From Mesostigma viride (Eukaryota > Streptophyta > Mesostigmatophyceae > Mesostigmatales > Mesostigmataceae), in contig RPFO01000080.1 in the NCBI GenBank assembly GCA_009746045.1, positions 8,984,113 to 9,048,112 of the forward strand: a stretch of DNA of 64,000 nucleotides. Reading direction: 5' to 3'. Below the pieces are notes generated by a model. It had not been told where the DNA came from, did no database searches, and saw only the letters and a program-made list of their open reading frames with translations. Shown one piece after another: positions 1 through 10,991 of the stretch. A program made the position numbers and the translations under genes. Numbering within the stretch: position 1 is the stretch's first letter; every line of letters begins with the position of its first letter.

Positions 1-729
1 TACCCGGGCCTGCTGGGCGAGATGCTGAGCGGCGCCCTGAACGTGATCGGGTTCAGCTGGATCTCCTCGCCCGCGGCCACCGAGCTGGAGACGATCGCAC
101 TCGATTGGCTGGGACAGCTGCTGCGGCTGCCAGCAGAGTTTTTGTCCGGTGAGCGCCCCAGCATTACCTTTTTGATGGGTTGTTCCCTCATCTATGCTGG
201 CAGCCCCTCTTGTTTAGGCCATACGACGGTTTGTGATAGATGTTGCAGATATTGGGGGCATCCTCAACGGTGTGGCATTGTGTGTGTGCTCCATTCCTCA
301 AGTTTTTCTCATGTCCTGCCTGCTGCGTTCCCCCCCCCCCTACTTCCCCCGGTTGCAGAGGGCAGCAGCGGCCGTGGGGGCGGCGTGATCCAGGGCACCG
401 CCAGCGAGTCGACACTTGTCGCGCTGCTAGCCGCCCGCGCCCGCGCACTGCACCGGTTGAGGGAGCAGCACGCGAGCAGCGGGGGTCAAGAGGGGGGGGG
501 CGCGGCCGCGTGGGACGAGGCGCTGGCGTCCACCCGTCTGGTCGCGTACACGAGCGATCAGGCGCACTCGTCGGTCAAGAAGGCCTGCATGGTGCGCGGT
601 GGGGGTGCGGTGGGGTGGGTGGGGGTGGGTGGGGGTGGGGTGGGGGTGGGGGTGGGGTGGGGGTGGGGGGGGTGGGGTGGGGGTGGGTGGTGGGGTGGGG
701 GTGGGGTGGGGGGGTGGGGTGGGGGTGGG

Positions 730-762
<33 letters not shown>

Positions 763-3700
763 TGGGGGTGGGGGTGGGGGTGGGGTGGGGGGGGGGTGGG
801 GGTGGGGTGGGGTGGGGTGGGGGGGTGGGGGTGGGGTGGGGGTGGGGTGGGTGGGGGTGGGTGGGTGGGTGGGTGGTGGGTGGGTGGGTGGGTGGGTGGG
901 TGGGTGGGTGGTGGGTGGGTGGGTGGGTGGGTGGGTGGTGGGTGGGTGGGTGGGTGGGTGGGTGGGTGGTGGGGGGTGGGTGGGGTGGGGATGTTGGTGC
1001 ATGGGGGTGGGTGGGGTCAGACGGCGATGGTTGTGGGAGGCCAAGCATGGCGTCGTGGCCGTGGCGTAGCGTGTCAGAGCCGGTTTGTTAGCAGGTGCTT
1101 CATGGAGGGCAGCAAGGTTGACGTTTCACAACTGTGAGATGTGATAGAGTTTCTTGCGATCCTGATGAGATTGTGTCGGTGTGATTGGTTGCTTGCGGCT
1201 TGCAAGATCAGATATTCGCTGCCAGGTCTTGCAACCCGAACGCCACGGGATGCAGTGGATGGGGTGAACCACTTGCCCACCCAACGTCGCAGATGGCAGC
1301 ACACGTGGCAATCTGCTGCTGCCCAGTGTGGTGGCTCTTGCGAGAGGAGGGGAGGAGGGGAGGAGGGGAGGAGGGGAGGAGGGGAGGAGGGGAGGAGGGA
1401 GGAGGGGAGGAGGGGAGGAGGGGAGGAGGGGAGGAGGGGAGGAGGGGAGGAGGGGAGGAGGGAGGAGGGGAGGAGGGAGGAGGGGAGGAGGGGAGGAGGG
1501 GAGGAGGGGAGGAGGGGAGGAGGGGAGGAGGGGAGGAGGGGAGGAGGGGAGGAGGGGAGGAGGGGAGGAGGGGAGGAGGGGAGGAGGGGAGGAGGGAGGA
1601 GGGAGGAGGAGGGAGGAGGGGAGGAGGGGAGGAGGGGAGGAGGGGAGGAGGGGAGGAGGGGAGGAGGGGAGGAGGGGAGGAGGGAGGAGGGGAGGAGGGG
1701 AGGAGGGGAGGGAGGAGGGAGGAGGGGAGGAGGGGAGGAGGGGAGGAGGGGAGGCCATGTGGCCCCAGGTAGGTGGTGACGGAAGCCGGTAATACAAGGG
1801 TGGAGAAGGGGCATCCATGGGCAGCCATGAAAGGCCGATGAAAGCCCTCTTCAGGGTCCGCGGGACGCGGGTAGACGGTAGCCTGGCAGATACCCTGGGT
1901 GAGCTATCCAAGTGGCTGCAGCTGATTGGCATGGCCATGTCTCGCAATCCCTCCATTGCATCTGTTGGGCCATGGCGCTTCCCCGATCATAGGGAGTGGT
2001 GCTGTAGTCAAGGGTTGCACACAGACCTTACAGCAGATGGTGTTTCAATCAAGATGGCTGCTGCCATCTGCTGACGCTTGCTTGCTTGCGTGCTGGTGGT
2101 GGGCACCTGCTGTGCTGGTCCCTTTGGGCGCCTGCACGCGCTGCCCCCTCTGTGCCCCACACCCGTGCATTGTACCCCTTGTTCCCTCCCCCAACCCCAC
2201 ACCCGTGCATTGTACCCCTTGTTCCCTCCCCCAACCCGGCACCCACGCCCTGCGCCCACGCCCTGCACGATGGCCCACAGATTGCTGGCATCCGCCACTT
2301 CCGTGCGCTGCCCACCACCGCATCCACAGGCTTCGCGCTGTCCCCCGAGGTGCTGGAGGAGGCGGTCCGAGAGGACTTGCAACAGGGCCTGCTTCCGTGC
2401 TTCCTGTGCGCAACACTTGGCACCACGTCCTCCACCGCAGTGGACCCCTTGGGGCCCCTGGGCGCCATCGCCGCGGTGCGTCCTTGCTTGCGTTAGTCAT
2501 CATTTGTGTCTTGACATGTGCCTAACCATGGGCACGCTGCATCCTTGGCTTAAGTGTTTCGGTGCGCTTATGCCTTGCCCCCTTATTTTTGGTATAAGGG
2601 GTTTCTGACCTTGCTTGTGGTATGGCCTTCTTGTGTTTTGTGTCTAGGCATGTTCTGTGGCATCCATGGGACACATGTATTGTTTTGAACCATGGTCGTG
2701 ATGCGTGGATTACTGGTACTGCATCAAGTTGCTGTGGCATGGTTCAGGTATTTGTCCTTAACTCTCCTACCCTCAAGCACGCATGCCATGCGAATGGCTG
2801 TACCTTTAGCGGACAGGGATGGCCCATGGTGCCGCATTTTCATCTCCATTTGCATCATCGTGTTTTGCCCTGAATTGCCTCATTGTCATTCGGTCTTAAA
2901 TGAGGCTGATGACACCACACTCATCCTTGCTGTTGCTTGGGGACATCGCACTCGCCTGTGGCTGCAGGCCCACGGCATGTGGACGCACGTGGACGCGGCG
3001 TATGCTGGCAGCGCCTGCATCTGCCCCGAGCACCGTCACCATCTGGACGGGGTGGAGGTCACCGATTCGTTCTGTATGAACGCGCACAAGTGGCTGCTGA
3101 CAAACTTCGACTGCAGCGCCATGTGGGTCAAGGTGCGTGGAAAGGCCGGCCGCAGGGGACAGAAGACCTACGTACGGTGGGCAGAAAGGAGGCATATGTT
3201 TTTTGCTGTCTCATTGATATATAGGGGAGGGCAGCGCATGGTGGGTCAAGGTGCGTGGCCCAAGGAACATGCTGCAGGACGACATCAAAGCCGAGAAGAG
3301 GGACGAACTAGGGCAGGCCGCGGGTTGCGGGTGAGCGATGGTGGACTGGAATGGCCAGGTGATGCCGGGGCAGCACATGCTGGGTGGGCCCAGCTGGGTG
3401 GGGATGGTCTCGGGGGGAGGCAACGCGCAGCTGGGGGTGTCGCTAATGCTACCTAATGCTACCTAATGCTACCTTATGCTACCTAATGCTACCTAATGCT
3501 ACCTAATGCTACCTAAGGCTACCTAATTCTACCTAATGCTACCTAATGCTACCTAATGCTACCTTATGCTACCTTATGCTACCTAATGCTACCTTATGCT
3601 ACCTAATGCTACCTAATGCTACCTTATGCTACCTAATGCTACCTAATGCTACCTAATGCTACCTTATGCTACCTAATGCTACCTAATGCTACCTAATGCT

Positions 3701-6700
3701 ACCTTATGCTACCATTGTTTTAGAGCATGCTCATCGTAGTGTAAAGAATGGGAAAGGGGCCTACCATTGGAACTGGTGACCGCATGCCCCTTGACCCATG
3801 AGGTAGCTTACCAGTTTGTGACGTGGGCGCACTACCTGACCATTCGCCCCAAGCGTGCCTGCAGGTGGTTTGGGGCTGGCTGCAGTGCTCGGGCACTTTT
3901 CGCCTGCCATAAATGAAATATTGGATCTAAATCTCACTGATTCAATGCCTTTATCTCGTTTCCCTTCTGTGCAGGACTCTCGTTTTTTGCTGCAAGCGCT
4001 CTCGCTTCAACCTGAGTTCCTGCGCAACAAGGTGGGTCCCACGCTGCATGCGCGTGCGTCCTGCACCCGTTTCTGTGCTGGCGCATAATAGTTCCTGCAC
4101 CTGCGGAATGTTTGCGCACATAATACCAACATTCAAACCATGAGCATCAACAGCAAGGCCACACAGGTGGGTTTATTGTTAAACAAACGCCTGAACCTTT
4201 TACCCTCCCCCCCCCCAAATATTCTAAAGGAATATTTTGTGTGTGTGTGTGTGTGCGCGCGTGTGTAATACTTAGTGGGCATCCCATGACCAACCCTCTG
4301 CATGCGAATGCTGAGAATTCCCTAATGCCTGATGCCAGCTTCACGCGCGCCTCATGCATGACAGCGCTCACCCGGTGGCCTGCTGCCATGAACGGAGGTC
4401 ACTGCCAGCTGCGAGGTCCCCTCCAGACCTCGGCGGTGTGCCTGTCCTACACCCACAGTGGCAGATGCATCGTTGCGGTGGGCCCAGACGTCACAGGTAT
4501 CATCCGCCAGCGGTTAGCCGTCAGCCCTATGTCAGCCCACCCACGGCTGGTGTCAGCGTGGCGTACTCCAGTGGCCGCTGGTACCTGCTGATTCCTTGTG
4601 GTGATGATTCGGATCAGGCTGCGATCTGCGGCGTTGTTGCACCGCACCTGCACGCCCGGATCGTGCGGCTGCGAACGACGCACCCTCCGCATTGCACCCT
4701 CCGCAGTCACCCTCCGCAGTCACCCCCTTCCACCGTTTACGCTCCACGGTGTACACTGCTGTGTGCACCCTGCGGCCTGCCGTTGATGCCACACTGCACT
4801 CACCTTGTATTTGCGCTCACCTGGAGTCATCGTTGCTGCCCGGATCGATGAGCCGAGTGAATGCCCGCAGCCCAACAGGGTGGGTCCGTGTCACTCCTGT
4901 GCGTGGGGTGTTGGTTCAAAGCATATTCGCCGTATCCCTCGGCCGGCTGTTTGCTTGGACGACCACATTCCTGTCACCTGCATGCGCATGATCAGGGGTT
5001 GTTTAATGATCCGTTGCCCCCTTCACAGCCCGTTCATGGGTGCCCCCTTCACAGCCCGTTCATGGGTGCCTGCTTCTGCCACCAATTCGGCCCCCATTGT
5101 ACAGGCATCTGATGCAGGCGTGGTGGTGGACTACAAGGACTGGCAGGTGCCCCTGGGCCGCCGCTTCAGGTACCCCTCTTCCATCACCATTGAGCGTAGA
5201 CCCCCACAATGACCTGCTGTCGGTACGCCTGTCATCATGGCGGTCAGCGTACGTATACAACTTTTTTAATAATGAAATGCCTTTGATGTAAATGGTACTA
5301 CTATGGGCAGCGCTGCGTTCCTGTTGCAGTCAACGTGCCCTGCAGGTACTGTGAGTTCGAGAGACATGCCATTTCCACCTCGATTCATTTCCATCATCCT
5401 GAACAACCCGACAAAAGCGGACTAGATAACAACAGGCTCAAGCTACCATGGTCCGGATTCTCCTGGCCTGCGCTGGTTGTCTCATGGATACCGTGGTCAC
5501 TATAGTATAGAGTAATGCCATGCCTGCACTGTGGTCTCGTTGATACCAGCTAGTTGGAGCTGCTTGATGAGAGCTCCATTTGATGTTGCCTGCGTGTGCT
5601 CTTTGGCATCTATCCCAGGGGTGAACATTGATCCTTCCCCGGGCTTCCTCCGCCAGCAGCGCCTTTTCAATACCAAGTCCCGACATCCATCTCATGCTTG
5701 CGAAGCACAACCTCTCCCTGCTGCCGTTCCATTCCCCCTGTGTCCCCCCCCTGCCAGGGCGCTCAAGCTCTGGTTCGTGATGCGTTCGTACGGCGCCAAG
5801 GGCCTGCGCCGCTACATCCGGTCGCACGTGGCCATGGCGGCGGGGCTGGAGGCGACGGTCACGGCCGACCCCCGTTTCCGCCTGGTGGCCAAACGCGAGT
5901 TTGCGCTCGTCTGCTTCTGCCTGCGCGCGCGGGGTGCGGGTGGGGGGGCTAACGACAGTGCTGGTGGTGGTGCTGGTAGCGGTAATGAGGAGGAGGCGGC
6001 GATCAACCGTGCGCTGCTGGACGCCGTCAACGCAACGGGAAAGCTCTTCCTCACGCACACGGTGGGTGGGCCGACTGGGAGGACTGACTGGGTGGGCTGA
6101 CTGGGTTGGCTGGCTGGTCTGCGTCATCGGTGGGTGGGGGGGGCATGCAAGGATCGCTTCGAGCAATTAATGACTGGGGGAGTTGTCCTGTGCGACGATG
6201 AGCTGGGGACTCAGTGTTCAGGGCACCGTGGACGGTCGGAATATTATTGTACTTTGGGGCCAGGAAAGGCTCATGCAGGCGACATGTATGCGTGAAGCAC
6301 CGCTTCTGCGGGAAGACCTGTGCCATAACGAGATTGTGCCCCTTCAGTAGCTGGGGTGATTGGGCGAGTAACGAGGCTGGCTGGAAAGTCGCGGATCTTT
6401 TTGAAATAAAACATATGCCTCCAAGTTCAAACCAGTTCTCGAACCTGCATCAAGAATATGCTGTCATGGACTAGATAGAGGCGTTATGCTTTTCCCCCTC
6501 TGAGCTGCTGTTTGTTAAAGGAGTTAGATGCTCAACGTCATGCAATTTTTGCTAGTGGGCCCACTATTGCCCTCGTTGTTTCTTGATTGCAGCGAACAAG
6601 ATTGCCTGCGCCATCCCTGTGCGTTGGCACATTGTCACATGTTGCCTGCAGGTGATCGGGGGTGTCTACTCGCTCCGCATGGCCATCGGGGGCGCACGGG

Positions 6701-6780
6701 TCACCCAAGAGGACGTGGACGCTGCATGGTCCGTCATCAGTGCGGAGGCCGACAAGCTGCTGGCCCAGCGTGCTGCCTAG
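1..6780 (+). CDS. Aromatic-L-amino-acid decarboxylase (group II PLP decarboxylase), 5'-partial, 8 exons visible
   Basis: Cytosolic PLP enzyme that decarboxylates aromatic amino acids (tyrosine, DOPA, tryptophan or phenylalanine) to amines; the exact substrate cannot be read. Proposed exons: 1-148, 359-591, 2281-2475, 2968-3132, 3975-4031, 5105-5169, 5758-6061, 6652-6780. All junctions are GT-AG and phases agree, giving 431 residues plus stop. Family landmarks in order: [25 protein letters not shown] with the PLP-stacking His; [17 protein letters not shown] with the PLP-ring Asp; [13 protein letters not shown] with the Schiff-base Lys; [14 protein letters not shown]; then the C-terminal small domain ending LLAQRAA. 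About 80-100 N-terminal residues lie outside the window. Exon 7 carries a Gly/Ala/Asn/Glu-rich insertion (around 5935-5995) not usual in the family. Introns 3, 5, 6 and 7 hold little beyond short duplications; introns 2 and 4 hold long arrays. The gene is convergent with the transportin gene. Confidence 0.92.
598..990 (+). repeat. (GGGGT)n G-rich minisatellite in decarboxylase intron 2
   Basis: Irregular GGGGT/GGGT/GGGGGT units fill almost 400 bp. The array begins about 6 nt inside the intron, straight after the exon 2 donor (GTGCGCGG). The transcribed sense strand is the G-rich one, so the pre-mRNA could form G-quadruplexes. The same unit in the same sense orientation occurs in transportin intron 2. 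Confidence 0.97.
1343..1754 (+). repeat. (AGGAGGGG)n homopurine minisatellite in decarboxylase intron 2
   Basis: About 50 units of the 8-mer AGGAGGGG, with occasional 7-mers (AGGAGGG), and no pyrimidine across about 410 bp. Mirror-symmetric homopurine DNA of this kind can form triplexes. It opens long Glu/Gly/Arg and Ser/Pro/Leu frames that are not genes. Confidence 0.97.
2159..2239 (+). repeat. 40-bp tandem duplication just upstream of decarboxylase exon 3
   Basis: Two near-perfect 40-bp copies (CACCCGTGCATTGTACCCC...) lie 40-120 nt upstream of the exon 3 acceptor at 2280/2281, in the pyrimidine-rich part of intron 2. Confidence 0.9.
3231..3258 (+). repeat. Duplicate of decarboxylase exon 4 end plus 5' splice site
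   Basis: Repeats 3113-3140, the last 20 nt of exon 4 (encoding SAMWVK) and its donor GTGCGTGG, about 117 bp downstream in intron 4, with only a few changes. Splicing from the original donor to 3975 keeps the conserved [14 protein letters not shown] reading, so this is a duplicated, probably decoy, 5' splice site. Confidence 0.85.
3442..3713 (+). repeat. (ACCTAATGCT)n 10-bp minisatellite in decarboxylase intron 4
   Basis: About 27 head-to-tail copies of the 10-mer, mostly ACCTAATGCT with an ACCTTATGCT variant scattered through the array and single AAGGCT/AATTCT variants. All units keep length 10. Confidence 0.98.
4235..4263 (+). repeat. (GT)n dinucleotide repeat in decarboxylase intron 5
   Basis: Short GT/GC alternating tract inside intron 5 (4032-5104). 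Apart from this and a CACCCTCCGC triplication near 4680-4720, the intron shows no recognisable element. Confidence 0.8.
5015..5066 (+). repeat. 26-bp tandem duplication near decarboxylase exon 6 acceptor
   Basis: Two identical 26-bp copies, each containing CCCCCTTCACAG, an acceptor-like string. The real acceptor used here (GTACAG at 5104/5105) is the one that yields the conserved [10 protein letters not shown] exon. Confidence 0.85.
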
Positions 6781-6940
6781 AGTTAGGGGCCTTCAATGAT
6801 AGCCCATATTTCTATGATGCCATGGTATCCAGAATGCTTCTTCACCTGCATTGCTCCTGTCAGGGAGCCGCAGAACGTTGATGCTCATTATGGTGATGGT
6901 AGCAAACTGTCTCTCCCACCGGTCATATCTATATCAGACG

Positions 6941-7000
6941 TCCGTCCTATAGTCAGTGAAAGTTGGTGCGAGAGGTCCCCAGTTCGATTCCGGTCGGATT
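6941..7000 (+). other. tRNA-like remnant / possible SINE head with B-box
   Basis: The string AGTTCGATTCC matches a pol III B-box, and TATAGTCAGTGAAAGT upstream resembles an A-box. Outer segments TCCGTCC and GGTCGGA could pair at six of seven positions like an acceptor stem. The piece is only ~58 nt, lacks an anticodon arm and has a poor T-stem, so it is not a functional tRNA; a tRNA-derived SINE or pseudo-tRNA is possible. Confidence 0.3.
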
Positions 7001-7330
7001 CGTTTGCAGATCGCGTTTTCCGCGTTTTCCGCGGACCGGCACTGAACGCAAATGGTTTTCACCTTTGCGGCGTGCCAAATCAGAATATCTATATGTCTAT
7101 GTACCTGATAGTTGTCCCACTTGATAATCTAGAGGCCGCCGGACCCCTGTCTGCCCTTATGTGTTTACGGCGTGCGATGTGCACCTTCCCCACTGTGGGT
7201 GCTTGTTGGCACTTACCACTTGTAGGCGTGTAGACTTGTTCTCAAGGACCTGGTCCGTACTTCACGGAAAGGCCAAAGCCTCCAATGTCTGCATTTATTC
7301 CGCCACCCATTTCATTGAGGATTATGCTCA

Positions 7331-7335
7331 TGTAA
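7331..7335 (+). promoter_or_regulatory. Candidate polyadenylation signal TGTAA for the decarboxylase
   Basis: TGTAA is the common polyadenylation signal of volvocalean algae. This one lies about 550 nt after the stop codon. It is a short motif, so support is weak. Confidence 0.25.
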
Positions 7336-7568
7336 CGCAATCCACGTGTTATCAACTAATAATTAATATTTAATGTCTGCATCCATGGGGGAACTATGAA
7401 GGATACAACTCCCAAGTCGTTAATTGGGATGACTTGTGGGACTAATGCGGTTAAAGCAGTGATTCAGGCCGTGGTGCCTGCACTCCTACAGCTCGTGGTA
7501 CAGTACGAAAATTTTATACTGACTAGGTTGTCCCCAGTTTACAAATTAACCAATTTTACCCCGACTCC

Positions 7569-8205
7569 CGGAGGGCGCCGCCCGAGATTAAATAAGAGGT
7601 ACCTTGAAATTAAATAAGAGGCACGCCTCTATCCAGATATATTTTTGGAGGCGAATTTCTATTGGCGTTAAGTTGTAGTATAGTACGACAACGTGTCAGA
7701 CCGTATAATTTATTCCGACTTCTACATTCAGTTCACCGCTTGGTCAAAAAAGGATCACTTATATCAAGAAAACAATAAAGATCACTTATATACCCTACTT
7801 CTCCGTAAAATCTCATCGACCGGGTTTCGAAACAACCCACGAACGCCGTAGATGCAGATCCAACGGAGCAAACAACGTCAAGACCGACGCGGCGCCAAAT
7901 AGTCGCCACGGTTCCTTTTCTGCGAGCCATTTTACAACGTACGTCGCGCCGCGTCGTGTACCCAAGCCCTTTTCTGAACGTGAGATCCAAAATCCGCTTG
8001 CCAGACCGGGAACTCCGTCCAATACCGTCGTGCATTGAATTGAATTGGAACATAAGTCCTTCTTTCCGTCACCCTTGACATGTTTTCGTACAATACTACA
8101 AATTAACGCCAATAGAAATTCGCCTCCGAACATATATCTCGATAGAGGTGTGCGTCTTATTTAATTTCAAGGTACCTCTTAATTAATCTCGGCCCCCGCC
8201 TTCCG
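7569..8205. mobile_element. MITE-like element with ~130-bp terminal inverted repeats
   Basis: Left arm 7569-7699 and right arm 8075-8205 are inverted copies with roughly 85-90% identity by eye; both include GGTACCTTGAAATTAAATAA and GGAGGCGAATTTCTATTGGC. The interior (~375 bp) has no convincing transposase; two ~106-codon frames on the minus strand match nothing I recognise. The 18-mer CCAATTTTACCCCGACTC occurs at 7550-7567, abutting the left arm, and again at 8242-8259. Between the right arm and the second copy are short CTAATTTG repeats. The class is unassigned; a snapback non-autonomous DNA transposon is the simplest reading. Confidence 0.8.
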
Positions 8206-8418
8206 CTAATTTGCTAATTTGCTAAATTTGCTAAAAAAGAGCCAATTTTACCCCGACTCGTGGTTAGTTAGGCAGCCCCATTCCATTCCACGTTAAGTCA
8301 TGTGCTATTAATTAAATAATCATTTCTGCATGGAGCTGGTTGCAAAATGTGCTGGTACAGCCCCCTGGTGCTTGGCTTTGGCTGACCCCCTCCACGTGAG
8401 GAGGTGCTGGCCTGGCTT

Positions 8419-8528
8419 CATATTAAATTAAATTAAATCAAATTATAACATGACTCCGTTGGGAGATCATGTAGCACATATTCCCTTGCTGGATGGATGG
8501 AGGGGGGCGAAGCCGCGAAACCGAACTA
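8419..8528 (-). mobile_element. Solo 3' end of APE-type LINE (family 1), 5'-truncated
   Basis: On the minus strand it reads GCGGCTTCGCCCC...CCATCCATCC...GGAATATGTGCTACATGATC...ATGTTATAATTTGATTTAA, ending in a (TTTAA)n tail. It matches the 3' end of the LINE at 45315-48925 and the copies near 52285, 53364 and 54392. Only ~110 bp of the element were inserted or survive. Confidence 0.8.
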
Positions 8529-9068
8529 AGCTAGCTGGCTTCATATGCTATTCATAAATATGTGTATCAAATCATCTGCATGTCACCATTCTCACACTGC
8601 AACGTGCATATGCTATTGTATGGATGCGTATAAAAGGCATGCAGCCCGTGCAAGCAGCTTGCATGGCTGGGAGGGGGCGCCAGTTCCCGGCCTGTTTGCC
8701 CCCCGCACATCTGTGTAGTGATGCATGAGAAAGATTGACCTTGTATATGTCAGTAGGTGTACGTATGGGGTACATTCATATCGTGAAGGCCTACTTGCTG
8801 CCGCAAGCTCGAAGTTGACATCCGTTTATTTTGCTGCATTGTAAAACCGCCATACAGTCGAAGCATTATTGCACCACAGTAGTTGCTAGACTCTCCCGGT
8901 GAGCAGCTTAATTGAACCTGAGGCCTGCCTTTCAAAGTAAAGTAACGAGAGAATGGGGGGGGTGCCGTGCCCCCTTCTTGCTGTGCATCAATCAGGGATG
9001 AAAGGTACCTACACATAAAGTCGATACCCTGTGACTCTCCCAAGGGATGCGCGTGCATGAATGAATGC

Positions 9069-9624
<556 letters not shown>

Positions 9625-9626
9625 TC

Positions 9627-10991
9627 GTACAGTAGAGTATGTACTTTCTGAGCTATCTGCTCATTTTATAGTTATGTTGCGGCGGGCTCAAAGGGGGCCG
9701 ATCTGCCGCCTGTAGCGTAGCTCTACCGTACGTCACCTACACCATGTAAGGTGCTTGTTGTTACTTAGTAGGACTAGAGAGAGAAAGGGACCGGCGGTGC
9801 GCCGGTACTAGTGCCTACTGGCAACCGTGCCCGCCCTTGATTGAGGGGGGCGCGGCGCCTTGAGACATGTGCTTTGTTTTCCATTTTCACACCGTACTTA
9901 GAGTGGTGTGGTGAACGTAGGGAGGCCTTTTTGCAGCTCCCACCCACCCACCCTCGCTGCTGTTGGGGACAAGATTGGACCAAGGGGGCATGTGCTGGGC
10001 CCCAGCATGGTGAACTGGCCTAACTTGACAATGACTTGTACAATGATTTTGAGGGTGTGGCTAGGCTCAACTGTTAAAGCCTGCACACACTTATTGTAAT
10101 AAACTTGTTTCTCTGGTAGGAAGGCACTCCAATGGACCTTAGCTTCAGCACCTATGTATGCATCTGCGATTTTCAAAGACGATTGCCATTGCAAGGCAGC
10201 TTACGTTCATGCACGCATATGTGTTCAACGAGGTTGCCATAGCAAAAGATGCCCCGATCCCATGCATGTATGATCAGCGCTGCATTGTACTTTGGTATAG
10301 CTAGCTCCCAGTTTGCACCATCCGACCCCACTGCCATGATGGATTGCACTTTTCACTTTGATGACTCAGATTACTCGAGTCAGTGCATGGCAAGCCTTCA
10401 GGGATGCAAAGCTGCACCTGCTCGGGCGCTTTTTCATTCATTATTCATCAGCTAACACGCTTCTTCACGAAGTCTGTGTAGTATAATGTAGTGTCGGTGC
10501 CATGCGATCTCCTAATGGACCGAGGCACATCACCAAGTCAAGGCGACACAATAATGCTGCTGGAGCATTGGCGGATCTGCAGCTACAACCCAGACGCATC
10601 TCCTGTGTGCAATGGAAATCTTGTTTCCCATAGCTGCCCAACACGCCTCATAGAAATTACCTGGGTGGGTGGTCCACATGGTAAAGGAGATGGACTGTTG
10701 GGCGCTGGACACCATCCAATCCTCGTTCATCTTCCACTGGCAGCTGCATTGAGGCCCACTCTTCCCCACTGGAGCTGGGAATTTGGGCCGGTGGCCCATC
10801 GTCCCCATGTCACAAGGCATGGTACTACTATTCCCGTCACATGAGATACCCGTTCCAAATGGACATGAGGGGGGCCTGATGTCGAGTTTACCCTCCCACC
10901 CTGCACAAAGCTGCTGGTACCCCTCAAAGGTTATGCTATGTGATGCAGTGTAAAAACGTAGGTTTCAATTTGATTCTAGTCCCTCGGGCAT
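9627..10991. other. Intergenic / transportin 3'-flank, no gene seen
   Basis: No exon-like block, RNA gene or repeat recognised. It should contain the 3' UTR of the minus-strand transportin gene, but I found no TGTAA on that strand in the first 900 nt, so the 3' end is undefined. Confidence 0.5.

Noticed and set aside
598-1814. Gly/Val/Trp-rich, Pro/His/Thr-rich and Glu/Gly/Arg-rich frames
   Set aside because: Minisatellite translations inside decarboxylase intron 2; no conserved sequence, and splicing across them restores the family alignment.
3240-3300. Decarboxylase exon reading [19 protein letters not shown]
   Set aside because: It looks like an exon because it copies the exon 4 end, but joining 3132 to 3975 gives the conserved [23 protein letters not shown] order, and the extra piece lacks a good acceptor.
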